NCBI GenBank assembly: GCA_021785375.1
Contig: JAJYFQ010000016.1
Coordinates: 1 to 10,553, forward strand
Direction of reading: 5' to 3'
Source: Microcaldota archaeon
Lineage (GTDB): Archaea; Micrarchaeota; Micrarchaeia; Micrarchaeales; CABMGC01
Length of the DNA stretch: 10,553 nucleotides
The position numbers and the translations under genes are program-made. The notes beneath the pieces are model-generated. The model had not been told where the DNA came from, searched no databases, and was given only the letters and a program-made list of their open reading frames with translations. Position 1 is the stretch's first letter; each line of letters opens with the position of its first letter. This document shows positions 1 through 5,604 of this stretch, in pieces.

Positions 1-78
1 ATCCCGCTCCTTGTTGCCGCCCCGCTCGGCTTCCGTGCGAGTGTAGCGGGTCCAGATGACAGGCTTGCGTAGCGGGCC

Positions 79-1020
79 TTGCGCCAGTCCGGCCCAAGGC
101 GGGCCGCTCATTCGCGCCTGCAGGTGCCCGTCGGCCCAAGACTGGATTCGTTCGAGGGATTCGTCGCGTTCAAGGCCGGGATGACCCACATCACCATGGT
201 TGACGACTCGGAATCACCGTCGAAGAACACCGAGGTATCAAGGGCCGTGACGGTCCTCGAGATGCCGAAGATATACCTCTACGGCGCAAGGGCGTACAAG
301 AAGGATTATCTTTATACGGAACCTTTCTCTGAGGTCTACGATGCAAATCTTGCTAAGAAGGTCGGCATAAACAAGATAAAGAAGAATGACCTCGCGGACT
401 TCAAGGCCAAGGCGCCGGAGTTCGAGAAGGTCACCGCGCTCCTCTTCATCGACCCTGTGGATCTTGGCTTTGCCAACAAGAGGATAATGAGATTCGAGAT
501 GCCCGTCAGCGGAAAGGACAATGCAGACAGGATGACATTCATAGAGAAGTGGCTTGGAAAGGAGGTCAAGATAAGCGACGTCTTCGCCGTCGGCGATTAC
601 ATCGACGTTACCTCGATAAGCAAGGGCAAGGGCTGGGCCGGAGTGATCAAGAGGTTCGGCGTTGCGAGGCAGTACAGGAAGGCGACCGGAAAGGTCAGAC
701 ACGTCGGAGTTCTGGGCCCTTGGCACCCTGCAAAGGTCATGTACTCCGTGCCTCACTCTGGTCACATGGGCTACAACTACAGGACCGAGATCAACAAGAG
801 AATACTTAGGATCGGAACCGCTGCAGACGCCGCCTCTGTCAACGTCAAGGGCGGCTTCCCCAACTTCGGCAGCGTCAAGAACGACTTCATCGTTGTCGAT
901 GGGTCTATACCCGGGCCGGCAAAGCGGCTGATCAGGATAAGGAGGTCCATCAGGGCGACAGAAAAGGTAAAGGCCCCTCAGATATTGTACTACTCTCAGG
1001 CATCAAAGCAGGGCGCATGA
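79..1020 (+). CDS. rpl3: Large-subunit ribosomal protein uL3 (L3), N-terminus uncertain
   Basis: uL3 is a core 50S protein that binds 23S rRNA near the peptidyl-transferase centre. Recognised from GFVAFKAGMTH (residues 27-37; archaeal consensus GFAGYKAGMTH), the GKGWAGVIKRFGV loop (about 183-195), the RHVGVLGPWHPAKV and GHMGYNYRTEINKRIL block that forms the long internal loop, and the C-terminal GSIPGPAKRLIRIRRSIR. At 313 residues it is somewhat shorter than the usual 330-350. The open frame begins at a TTG at 79, just after an in-frame TAG at 70-72, with no convincing ribosome binding site. The first 20 or so residues do not give the conserved N-terminal pattern PRRGSLxFxPRxRA and use CGC/CGG arginine codons, unlike the rest. 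The true start is therefore unknown (see findings). It is first in the translation operon, and its stop overlaps the first possible start of uL4 (ATGA). Identity is certain from about position 136 onward. Confidence 0.95.
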   Translation: MRQSGPRRAAHSRLQVPVGPRLDSFEGFVAFKAGMTHITMVDDSESPSKNTEVSRAVTVLEMPKIYLYGARAYKKDYLYTEPFSEVYDANLAKKVGINKIKKNDLADFKAKAPEFEKVTALLFIDPVDLGFANKRIMRFEMPVSGKDNADRMTFIEKWLGKEVKISDVFAVGDYIDVTSISKGKGWAGVIKRFGVARQYRKATGKVRHVGVLGPWHPAKVMYSVPHSGHMGYNYRTEINKRILRIGTAADAASVNVKGGFPNFGSVKNDFIVVDGSIPGPAKRLIRIRRSIRATEKVKAPQILYYSQASKQGA

Positions 1021-1022
1021 TC
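1018..1022 (+). promoter_or_regulatory. Shine-Dalgarno core TGATC before rpl4
   Basis: TGATC pairs with the GATCA of the archaeal 16S rRNA 3' end. Its first three bases are the uL3 stop codon, and it abuts the ATG at 1023, which favours that ATG over the one at 1017. Confidence 0.55.
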
Positions 1023-1835
1023 ATGGACGTTTCACTCTACCAACTCGACGGGAAATCGGCGAAGAGCGTATCTCTGCCGACGGTATTCTCCGGGGAGTAC
1101 AGGATAGACCTGCTGAGGAGGGCTCTACTCGCTGAGCAGAGCCTCGGCTATCAGCCGCAGGCGCACTCACTTCTCGCAGGTATCGACACGACCGCAGTCT
1201 ACGTCGGAAGATACGATGCGGCGTGGAGGAGGGGCAGGCACATGGGTACCGCGATAAGGCCGAGGCAGGCCTTGGGGGGCGGAGCCCAGGGAGACGTCAG
1301 GAGGATACCTTCGGCCACGAAGGGAAGAAGGGCTCACCCGCACAAGCTTGAGAAGAAGATCGTGGAGAACATAAACAGGAAGGAGTACATACGCGCAATA
1401 GAGTCTGCGATAGCCGGCTGCACGAACTCCGATCTCGTCGGGTCAAATCATGCTTTCAATGGAAAGGCGCTTCCCATCGTGATCGATGATGCGATAGAGA
1501 AGGTCGCAAAGACCAGGGAGCTCGTCAAGGTCCTCGGCGCCCTCGGCCTAGAGGAGGAGATAGAGAGGTCGCGCTCAAACTCAAGAAGGAAGGGGCTGAG
1601 GAGAAATTCGAAGCAGAGAAAGTTCAGGAAGAACATACTCTTAGTGGCAAACGATGCGGCAAAGATCGAGAAGGCCGGAAGGAACATTCCCGGATTCGAC
1701 GTCTGCAGCCTCTCCGGACTCACAGTCGCGAAGCTTGCCCCTGGTGCCTCGCCGAGGATAACGATCTGGAGCGAGAGTGCCGTGAAGAACCTAGAGAAGG
1801 CACTGGGCGAGGGAAAGATAGGGATAAAGGCGTGA
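1023..1835 (+). CDS. rpl4: Large-subunit ribosomal protein uL4 (L4/L1e family)
   Basis: uL4 is an early-assembling 50S protein whose long loop lines the peptide exit tunnel. The protein is 270 residues from this start, in the archaeal range (about 255-270). Diagnostic parts are the tunnel-loop region with GTAIRPRQALGGGAQGD, the GRRAHPHKLEKKIVENINRKE block (family pattern GGRRAHPPK.EK...KIN.KE), and the C-terminal Rossmann-like part ending near LAPGASPRITIWSESAV. Two ATGs are available (1017 and 1023, Met-Ile-Met). I chose 1023 because the TGATC ribosome-binding core lies directly before it; 1017 overlaps the uL3 stop as ATGA and would add two residues. The gene is followed four bases later by uL23. 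The tunnel-loop glycine/arginine tract is slightly divergent but complete. No frame breaks are seen. Confidence 0.96.
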   Translation: MDVSLYQLDGKSAKSVSLPTVFSGEYRIDLLRRALLAEQSLGYQPQAHSLLAGIDTTAVYVGRYDAAWRRGRHMGTAIRPRQALGGGAQGDVRRIPSATKGRRAHPHKLEKKIVENINRKEYIRAIESAIAGCTNSDLVGSNHAFNGKALPIVIDDAIEKVAKTRELVKVLGALGLEEEIERSRSNSRRKGLRRNSKQRKFRKNILLVANDAAKIEKAGRNIPGFDVCSLSGLTVAKLAPGASPRITIWSESAVKNLEKALGEGKIGIKA

Positions 1836-1837
1836 TC
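1833..1837 (+). promoter_or_regulatory. Shine-Dalgarno core GTGATC before rpl23
   Basis: The TGATC core contains the uL4 stop codon and lies two bases before the uL23 ATG (1840). The preceding G gives GTGATC, a longer match to the archaeal anti-Shine-Dalgarno. Confidence 0.55.
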
Positions 1838-1839
1838 AC

Positions 1840-2091
1840 ATGGCAACACTTATGTATCCAATTGCGACGGAAAAGGCCCTCGGGATGGTGGACAGGGACA
1901 ACATCATCATGTATGTAGTCGATATGAGGTCAAACAAGAAGGAGATAAAGCAGGAGTTCGAGAAGACCTTCGGGGTCAAGGTGGTCCGCGTTAACACATC
2001 GGCCACGATAAAGAACTACAAGAAGGCCTACATAAAGATCAGCAAGGAGTCCAAGGCAAGCGACATTGCGAGGAAGCTGAAGCTTGTCTAA
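1840..2091 (+). CDS. rpl23: Large-subunit ribosomal protein uL23 (L23)
   Basis: uL23 sits at the mouth of the peptide exit tunnel and is a docking site for the signal recognition particle and translocon. The 83-residue protein is full length for the short archaeal form (about 80-86). It starts with the typical YPIATEKAL motif (residues 6-14; family P..TEKA), continues with the NIIMYVVDMRSNKKEIKQ strand and helix and the FGVKVVRVNT strand, and ends with a basic YKKAYIKI segment. It is four bases downstream of uL4 and fifteen upstream of uL2, so clearly co-transcribed. There are no alternative starts of interest and no unusual residues. Confidence 0.96.
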   Translation: MATLMYPIATEKALGMVDRDNIIMYVVDMRSNKKEIKQEFEKTFGVKVVRVNTSATIKNYKKAYIKISKESKASDIARKLKLV

Positions 2092-2106
2092 TGAGAAGGG
2101 AGAACG

Positions 2107-2826
2107 ATGGGAAAGAAGATACGATTGCAGAGGCGTGGAAAGGGAGGCCGTGCGTTCAGGAGGCCGCCAAACACATTCAAGGCCGACGTTGAGTACGCGG
2201 GCCAGCTAAAGGACGGGAAGGTTGTCGGCGAGGTCGTCGAGTTCATAGACGACCCGGGCCACAGTGCGCCGCTCATGAGGATAAAGTACGACGACCTGAG
2301 CGAGAATGTGCTTCTTGCGCCTGAAGGGATAAAGATAGGTGACAGGATACAGGAGGGAAGGTCCGCCGAGGTCTCGCTGGGAAGCATACTTCCTCTAAGG
2401 AACATACCTGACGGAATGCTGATATACAATATAGAATTCAAGCCGGGAGACGGCGGGAAGATGGCAAGGTCTGCGGGAAACTTCGCCACTGTGCTCGCGC
2501 ACATAGGCGACAAGGTGAACGTGCTTCTGCCGTCAAAGCAGACCCTATTCCTCGACCCCGACTGCAGGGCCGAGATAGGCGCCGTCGCGGGAGGAGGAAG
2601 GGAGTCGCAGCCGATACTCAAGGCCGGAAAGAGCCATTACATGAAGCACGCTATAAACGCTTATTGGCCTGGCCACAGGGGAGTCAAGTCGAACCCTGTC
2701 GACCACCCATTCGGAGGAAAGCAGCACCACAAGGGGGCATCGAGCATGACCTCGAGGAACGCGCCTCCTGGAGCGAAGGTCGGACACATTGCGGCGAGGA
2801 GAGTAGGAAGAAAGAAGAGAGGTTGA
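2107..2826 (+). CDS. rpl2: Large-subunit ribosomal protein uL2 (L2)
   Basis: uL2 is required for subunit association and peptidyl-transferase activity and binds 23S rRNA domain IV. The length of 239 residues is exactly that of archaeal uL2. The N-terminus MGKKIRLQRRGKGG matches the archaeal pattern (MGKRI..QRRGRG). The OB-fold part contains VVEFIDDPGHSAPLMRI, followed by the SH3-like part. The highly conserved C-terminal motif GHRGVKSNPVDHPFGGKQ (about residues 189-206) includes the functionally important His200. The GxAMN usually seen before PVDHP is KSN here. The tail SRNAPPGAKVGHIAARRVGRKK is typical. A purine stretch with GGGAG (about 2098-2102) serves as the ribosome binding site. Its TGA stop forms part of the signal for uS19. 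Confidence 0.97.
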   Translation: MGKKIRLQRRGKGGRAFRRPPNTFKADVEYAGQLKDGKVVGEVVEFIDDPGHSAPLMRIKYDDLSENVLLAPEGIKIGDRIQEGRSAEVSLGSILPLRNIPDGMLIYNIEFKPGDGGKMARSAGNFATVLAHIGDKVNVLLPSKQTLFLDPDCRAEIGAVAGGGRESQPILKAGKSHYMKHAINAYWPGHRGVKSNPVDHPFGGKQHHKGASSMTSRNAPPGAKVGHIAARRVGRKKRG

Positions 2827-2828
2827 TC
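2824..2828 (+). promoter_or_regulatory. Shine-Dalgarno core GGTTGATC before rps19
   Basis: The TGATC core overlaps the uL2 stop and lies two bases before the uS19 ATG (2831). With the preceding GGT it is a one-base-expanded version of GGTGATC. Confidence 0.5.
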
Positions 2829-2830
2829 GT

Positions 2831-3223
2831 ATGGCTAGAATATTCACGTTCAGGGGAAAGCAGCCGGAAGAGTTCAAGGGCATGACTGTTGAGAAGTACC
2901 TCCCGCTTATAAGGTCAAGGGAGAGGAGGGCCATCAAGCGCATGGGCGTCCAGTACAAGGAGCTCTCCGCAAAGGTCGAGGAGGTTAAGAAGTCCGGAGG
3001 CACCGAGGCCATAAGGACTCACTGCAGGGAGGCAGTCATACTCCCATCATGGATTGGGCTAAGGTTTGCTGTTCACAACGGAAAGGAGTTCAAGGAGTTC
3101 ACGATCTCTGCGGAGCACATGGGACACCGGCTCGGCGAGTTCTCGCACACGACAAAGCACGTGGTGCACTCGGCTCCTGGTATCAGGGCTACAAGAGGAA
3201 GCAAGTTCCTCGCGGTGAAGTGA
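2831..3223 (+). CDS. rps19: Small-subunit ribosomal protein uS19 (S19)
   Basis: uS19 is a 30S head protein forming bridges with the large subunit and contacting the A-site region. The protein is 130 residues, normal for the archaeal/eukaryotic S15/S19 type, which has an N-terminal extension over bacterial S19. Recognisable parts: FRGKQPEEFKGM near the N-terminus, the SRERRAIKRM helix, the THCREAVILPSWIGLRFAVHNGKEF core (family TH.RDMII.PEMVG...VHNGK.F), and GHRLGEFSHTTKHVVHSAPGI with the C-terminal RATRGSKF (family GH.LGEF..T...V.HG.PGI.ATR.S.F). It lies four bases after uL2 and two bases before uL22. Complete and unremarkable apart from the compact joints. Confidence 0.97.
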   Translation: MARIFTFRGKQPEEFKGMTVEKYLPLIRSRERRAIKRMGVQYKELSAKVEEVKKSGGTEAIRTHCREAVILPSWIGLRFAVHNGKEFKEFTISAEHMGHRLGEFSHTTKHVVHSAPGIRATRGSKFLAVK

Positions 3224-3225
3224 TC
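3221..3225 (+). promoter_or_regulatory. Shine-Dalgarno core GTGATC before rpl22
   Basis: The core TGATC begins with the uS19 stop codon and directly abuts the uL22 ATG at 3226. It settles the uL22 start: the frame is open upstream to 3049, but that extension only overlaps uS19. Confidence 0.55.
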
Positions 3226-3852
3226 ATGAAGTATTCATTCAATCTTGACAGGGATGGCATAGTCTTCGCGCAGCGCTACAACATCAACGCGAGCTTCAAG
3301 GACCTTGTCGCCGCATGCGACGCCATAAGGTACATGAAGGTGAGGAGGGCGCTCTCGGTACTCGAGAACGTCATCTCCATGGAGCGGCCCATACTCTACA
3401 AAAGATACAGCAAGCACATGGGCGCGAGGCACGAGCTCGGCGGAAGGAAGGGTGCATATCCCGTCAAGGCAGCTGGCGAGGTGAGGCTTGCGCTCCTCAA
3501 CGCGATAGGAAACGCGAAGAACAACGGCCTGGACGGAGAGGACATGGTGGTCATACACTCGTCGGCTAACAAGACGAGGATAGAGAAGAGGTACCCTTCA
3601 AAGGGAAGCATCTCGTGGGGAAGGGGTATGTACGGCCGGGGCGCGATAAACCACAGCGACATAGAGTATGCGAAGGTGGAGATAGGCCTGGCGCAGGGCC
3701 ACGAGAAGGCGGTCACGGACAGGATGAAGTATATGATAAAGGAGAGGGCAAAGGAGAGAGTGAACGAGAAGAAGGAACCTGCACCCTCTCCAAAGAAGGA
3801 GAAGGCTAAGGCGGTGAAGGCAGCGCCGCAGAAGGCAAAGGTATTGGCGTGA
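3226..3852 (+). CDS. rpl22: Large-subunit ribosomal protein uL22 (L22) with basic C-terminal tail
   Basis: uL22 lines the exit tunnel together with uL4 and contacts all 23S rRNA domains. From the ATG at 3226 the protein is 208 residues. The family core covers about residues 1-165: an N-terminal strand, the IRYMKVRRALSVLENVI helix (family I.GM....A...LE.VI), RHELGGRKGAYPVKAAGEV, the LLNAIGNAKNNGLD helix, and the tunnel hairpin ending in a C-terminal block with SISWGRGMYGRGAINHSDIE. Archaeal homologues are usually about 150-160 residues; here a roughly 40-residue Lys/Ala/Pro/Glu-rich low-complexity tail is added, probably disordered and rRNA-binding. An upstream in-frame extension to 3049 is rejected because it lies inside uS19. 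uS3 begins four bases after the stop. Confidence 0.95.
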   Translation: MKYSFNLDRDGIVFAQRYNINASFKDLVAACDAIRYMKVRRALSVLENVISMERPILYKRYSKHMGARHELGGRKGAYPVKAAGEVRLALLNAIGNAKNNGLDGEDMVVIHSSANKTRIEKRYPSKGSISWGRGMYGRGAINHSDIEYAKVEIGLAQGHEKAVTDRMKYMIKERAKERVNEKKEPAPSPKKEKAKAVKAAPQKAKVLA

Positions 3853-3854
3853 TA
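3850..3854 (+). promoter_or_regulatory. Shine-Dalgarno core GTGATA before rps3
   Basis: TGATA contains the uL22 stop and lies two bases before the GTG at 3857. This is a one-base variant of the TGATC device seen at the earlier junctions, and the same spacing supports GTG 3857 over GTG 3863. Confidence 0.4.
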
Positions 3855-3856
3855 TA

Positions 3857-4507
3857 GTGGTAGTGGAGAGAAAATTCATAGACGACCTGATAATAAAGCA
3901 GAGGATCTCGAAGTACCTGGAGAAGGAGCTGAGCAGGGCCGGTTTCTCGAGGGTAGAGATACAGAAGACTCCTGTGATAACGAGAATAACCACGTACGTC
4001 ACGAATCCCGGGAGAGTGATCGGAAGGGGAGGAGAGACGATAGACTCGCTCACCGACAGCATGAAGAAGAAGTTCAAGATAGAGAATCCACAGATAAGCG
4101 TCGCCGAGGTAAAGAACCAGAGGCTTGAGCCCAGGCTCGTCGCAAGGTACATAGCGAACTCGCTCGAGAGGGGAATGAATGCGAGGAGATTGCTCCATTC
4201 GATGATCAAGGAGATAATGAACAACGGAGCCCTCGGGGCGGAGATCGTTGCGACGGGAAAGCTTGCGGCCAAGGGCGCGAGGGCCAAGCAGATGAAGGTC
4301 AGGCTTGGATACCTGCCGAAGGCCGGAAACGTCACTAAGCTCGTCGACGAGGCCAAGGTCGCATCGTATCCCAAGTATGGGGCGATAGGGATACAGGTTA
4401 GGATAGTCCAGCCCGGAACTGTCTTCCCTCACAGGAAGGTGAAGGCCGTTGAGCTGCCGAAGAGCATTGCAGCGGCGAGCGATGCGCCGAGGCCAAGAAC
4501 CCAATAA
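3857..4507 (+). CDS. rps3: Small-subunit ribosomal protein uS3 (S3)
   Basis: uS3 forms part of the mRNA entry channel on the 30S head. The 216-residue protein shows the archaeal N-terminus ERKFIDDLIIKQRISKYLEKEL, then the KH domain type 2 with NPGRVIGRGGETIDSL, whose GRGG is the GxxG RNA-binding loop (about residues 55-58). This is followed by ENPQISVAEV, SLERGMNARRLLHSMIKEIM (family LERG..FRRA....I..IM), GALGAEIVATGKLAAKGARA and the C-terminal GAIGIQVRIV. The start is a GTG; a second GTG at 3863 would shorten it by two residues. The C-terminal tail after PGTVFPHRKVKAVEL is short. It ends just before an internal TATA box, so the first transcription unit may be supplemented from there on. Confidence 0.96.
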   Translation: MVVERKFIDDLIIKQRISKYLEKELSRAGFSRVEIQKTPVITRITTYVTNPGRVIGRGGETIDSLTDSMKKKFKIENPQISVAEVKNQRLEPRLVARYIANSLERGMNARRLLHSMIKEIMNNGALGAEIVATGKLAAKGARAKQMKVRLGYLPKAGNVTKLVDEAKVASYPKYGAIGIQVRIVQPGTVFPHRKVKAVELPKSIAAASDAPRPRTQ

Positions 4508-4508
4508 G

Positions 4509-4516
4509 TTTATATT
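4509..4516 (+). promoter_or_regulatory. TATA box for a leaderless uL29-aIF1 transcript
   Basis: TTTATATT lies directly after the uS3 stop in an A/T-rich stretch between two coding regions. Its centre is about 27 bases before the ATG at 4540, the archaeal TATA-to-start-site distance, so transcription would begin at or next to that ATG and give a leaderless mRNA. No Shine-Dalgarno is visible before it, in contrast to the upstream genes. Confidence 0.55.
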
Positions 4517-4539
4517 TTAGAAAAGCCACAATGATATCC

Positions 4540-4737
4540 ATGAAGATAAGAGACCTTAGGGGATTGCCAAAGGAGTCGCTCCAGGCCAAGCTGAGCGAGC
4601 TCAGGCTCGACATCGGCATAGAGAGGAGAAAGATCGCATCCACTGGGGTGGCCAGCAAGAAGACGAAGATAAGGGAGATGAAGAGGACGATCGCCCAGAT
4701 ACTTACCCTGCTTAACGAGAGAGGTGTCAAGTCCTAA
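4540..4737 (+). CDS. rpl29: Large-subunit ribosomal protein uL29 (L29)
   Basis: uL29 is a small helical-hairpin protein next to uL23 at the exit tunnel. From the ATG at 4540 it is 65 residues, normal for the family (60-72). It begins MKIRDLRGLPKESL (family MK..ELR..S..EL...L.EL), followed by KLSELRLDIGIERRKIA and the basic second helix KTKIREMKRTIAQILTLLNE (family ..IR..RR.IAR..T.L.E). An ATG at 4531 would add Met-Ile-Ser; I prefer 4540 because the protein then starts like its relatives and the upstream TATA box is correctly spaced for leaderless initiation there. Its TAA stop overlaps the aIF1 ATG by one base. Confidence 0.94.
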   Translation: MKIRDLRGLPKESLQAKLSELRLDIGIERRKIASTGVASKKTKIREMKRTIAQILTLLNERGVKS

Positions 4738-5042
4738 TGCCTGAGATGTGCCCGAAGTGCGGACTGCCAAAGGAGATCTGCGTATGCGAGGCACTGGACC
4801 GTGAGACCAACAGGAGGATCAAGATCTTCAAGGAGAAGAAGAAGTTCAGGAAGTACATGACCGTGGTCTCCGGGCTCTCCGGCGAGGAGATGGAGAGGAC
4901 GGCAAAGGAGCTCAAGAGGATCCTTGCGTGCGGAGGCACGTACAAGAACGGCATGATAGAGCTCCAGGGCGACCACACCACAGCGGCGAAGAAGGCGCTC
5001 ATAGGCCTCGGCTACTCTGAAGACACTATAGAGATGTCCTGA
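4737..5042 (+). CDS. Translation initiation factor aIF1 (SUI1/eIF1 family)
   Basis: aIF1 binds the small subunit near the P site and enforces start-codon selection. The protein is 101 residues. The N-terminus has CPKCGLPKEICVC, giving Cys5, Cys8, Cys15 and Cys17 as a zinc ribbon-like site found in archaeal members. The SUI1 domain follows, with the basic RRIKIFKEKKKFRKYMTVVSGL strand region and the diagnostic ACGGTYKNGMIELQGDH (about residues 64-80). Its ATG shares an A with the uL29 stop (TAATG), implying translational coupling. uL29 followed by aIF1 is the standard archaeal arrangement. The next standard genes (Rpp29, uS17, uL14) do not follow, so the operon ends here in this genome. Confidence 0.95.
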   Translation: MPEMCPKCGLPKEICVCEALDRETNRRIKIFKEKKKFRKYMTVVSGLSGEEMERTAKELKRILACGGTYKNGMIELQGDHTTAAKKALIGLGYSEDTIEMS

Positions 5043-5065
5043 CCAGGCATTTCAAAATAACAACA

Positions 5066-5095
5066 ACACGTGTCAAAATTGCCAAAATTCGACAC
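5066..5095 (+). promoter_or_regulatory. Inverted/direct repeat element upstream of the 5138 gene
   Basis: The element starts with the palindrome ACACGTGT. Two AAAATT copies (separated by GCC) then lie between GTGTC (5070-5074) and GACAC (5091-5095), giving a dyad of roughly 26 bases. It ends directly before the TATA box at 5097, where an archaeal activator or repressor dimer could bind. Function is inferred from position and symmetry only; no terminator-like T run follows it. Confidence 0.35.
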
Positions 5096-5096
5096 C

Positions 5097-5104
5097 TTTA
5101 AATA
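5097..5104 (+). promoter_or_regulatory. TATA box of the 5138 gene
   Basis: TTTAAATA is a near-ideal archaeal TATA box in an A/T-rich gap. A start site 26-27 bases from its centre falls at about 5127, giving an mRNA leader of roughly 11 bases that contains GGTGA. Confidence 0.6.
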
Positions 5105-5128
5105 TATGAAAACCCATATACTACCAAT

Positions 5129-5133
5129 GGTGA
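5129..5133 (+). promoter_or_regulatory. Shine-Dalgarno GGTGA for the 5138 gene
   Basis: GGTGA, complementary to the 16S 3' end, stands four bases before the GTG at 5138. It decides this GTG as the start; no ATG in frame is available nearby. Confidence 0.55.
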
Positions 5134-5137
5134 ATTA

Positions 5138-5491
5138 GTGCAGACAAGAGCTAGAGCAATACCGGTGATATCGGCGACACAGACTGATAGGATAGGCGCG
5201 GCGCGGTCCGATGTGGAGGACCTTAGGGATTCCTTGATCAGGACAAGGAGGGGCAGGGCCGTCTCCATGGCTGCTTCTGCGCTTGCTGCAATTCCAACCG
5301 TCTGGTTGACCGCGACATCGCATCCGTATCAGTCAGGAACGAGCAATGTGGAGTTCTTGCTCTCTCTGGGAACCTCGGTCGGCGCAGCATACCTTGCGGC
5401 CAGGTCCAACCAAACAGTCGAGAGCCTTGAGGTAGAGCTCAGGTCTGCCAGAAGGAGATTCAGAAGTCTTCAGGGAGCGAGTCAGGGATAA
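5138..5491 (+). CDS. Small two-helix membrane protein of unknown function
   Basis: I do not recognise this 117-residue protein. Residues 1-40 are hydrophilic with a charged helical stretch (about 17-40, DRIGAARSDVEDLRDSL then TRRGR). Two hydrophobic segments follow, about 41-60 (AVSMAASALAAIPTVWLTAT) and 72-89 (EFLLSLGTSVGAAYLAAR), joined by a short polar loop with HPYQSG. The C-terminus (about 91-112, TVESLEVELRSARRRFRSLQ) looks like a basic amphipathic or coiled-coil helix. The arginines flanking both helices suggest a hairpin with both ends in the cytoplasm. It has its own promoter, ribosome binding site and codon use like its neighbours, so it is likely real. It lies between aIF1 and hel308, but nothing in it indicates a translation or repair role. 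Confidence 0.75.
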   Translation: MQTRARAIPVISATQTDRIGAARSDVEDLRDSLIRTRRGRAVSMAASALAAIPTVWLTATSHPYQSGTSNVEFLLSLGTSVGAAYLAARSNQTVESLEVELRSARRRFRSLQGASQG

Positions 5492-5552
5492 ATCGCTACG
5501 GCAAATTACGTGGCTGTCGGGTCTTGTCTTCTGGGGAGTCTGATGCACAAAG

Positions 5553-5560
5553 CATAAAAG
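5553..5560 (+). promoter_or_regulatory. Possible TATA box of hel308
   Basis: CATAAAAG is one mismatch from TATAAAAG and has an A-rich CAAAG just upstream that could serve as the TFB-binding element. The predicted start site is near 5583, leaving a leader of about 22 bases that contains GGTTGA (5595-5600) four bases before the ATG at 5605. Confidence 0.4.
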
Positions 5561-5604
5561 AGTTGAATCAGAGATAAGTCTATTTCTTTTACGTGGTTGA
5601 GCGC

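Noticed and set aside
1..111. Minus-strand frame open from ATG 111 to the left edge (37 codons)
   Set aside because: Too short to judge and of no recognised family; it overlaps the damaged uL3 start and is kept only as a hint that this end may be foreign.
2692..2721. GGK in place of GGG after HPF in uL2 as a loss-of-function change
   Set aside because: The essential His200 is present, and to my recollection GGK also occurs in other archaeal uL2 proteins, so it is not unusual enough to report.
3049..3225. N-terminal extension of uL22
   Set aside because: The extra 59 residues lie inside uS19, resemble no uL22, and the ribosome binding core stands directly before ATG 3226.
3598..4374. 258-residue minus-strand open frame over uL22 and uS3
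   Set aside because: It is the antisense shadow of two certain ribosomal protein genes; its hydrophobic look comes from complementing basic codons.
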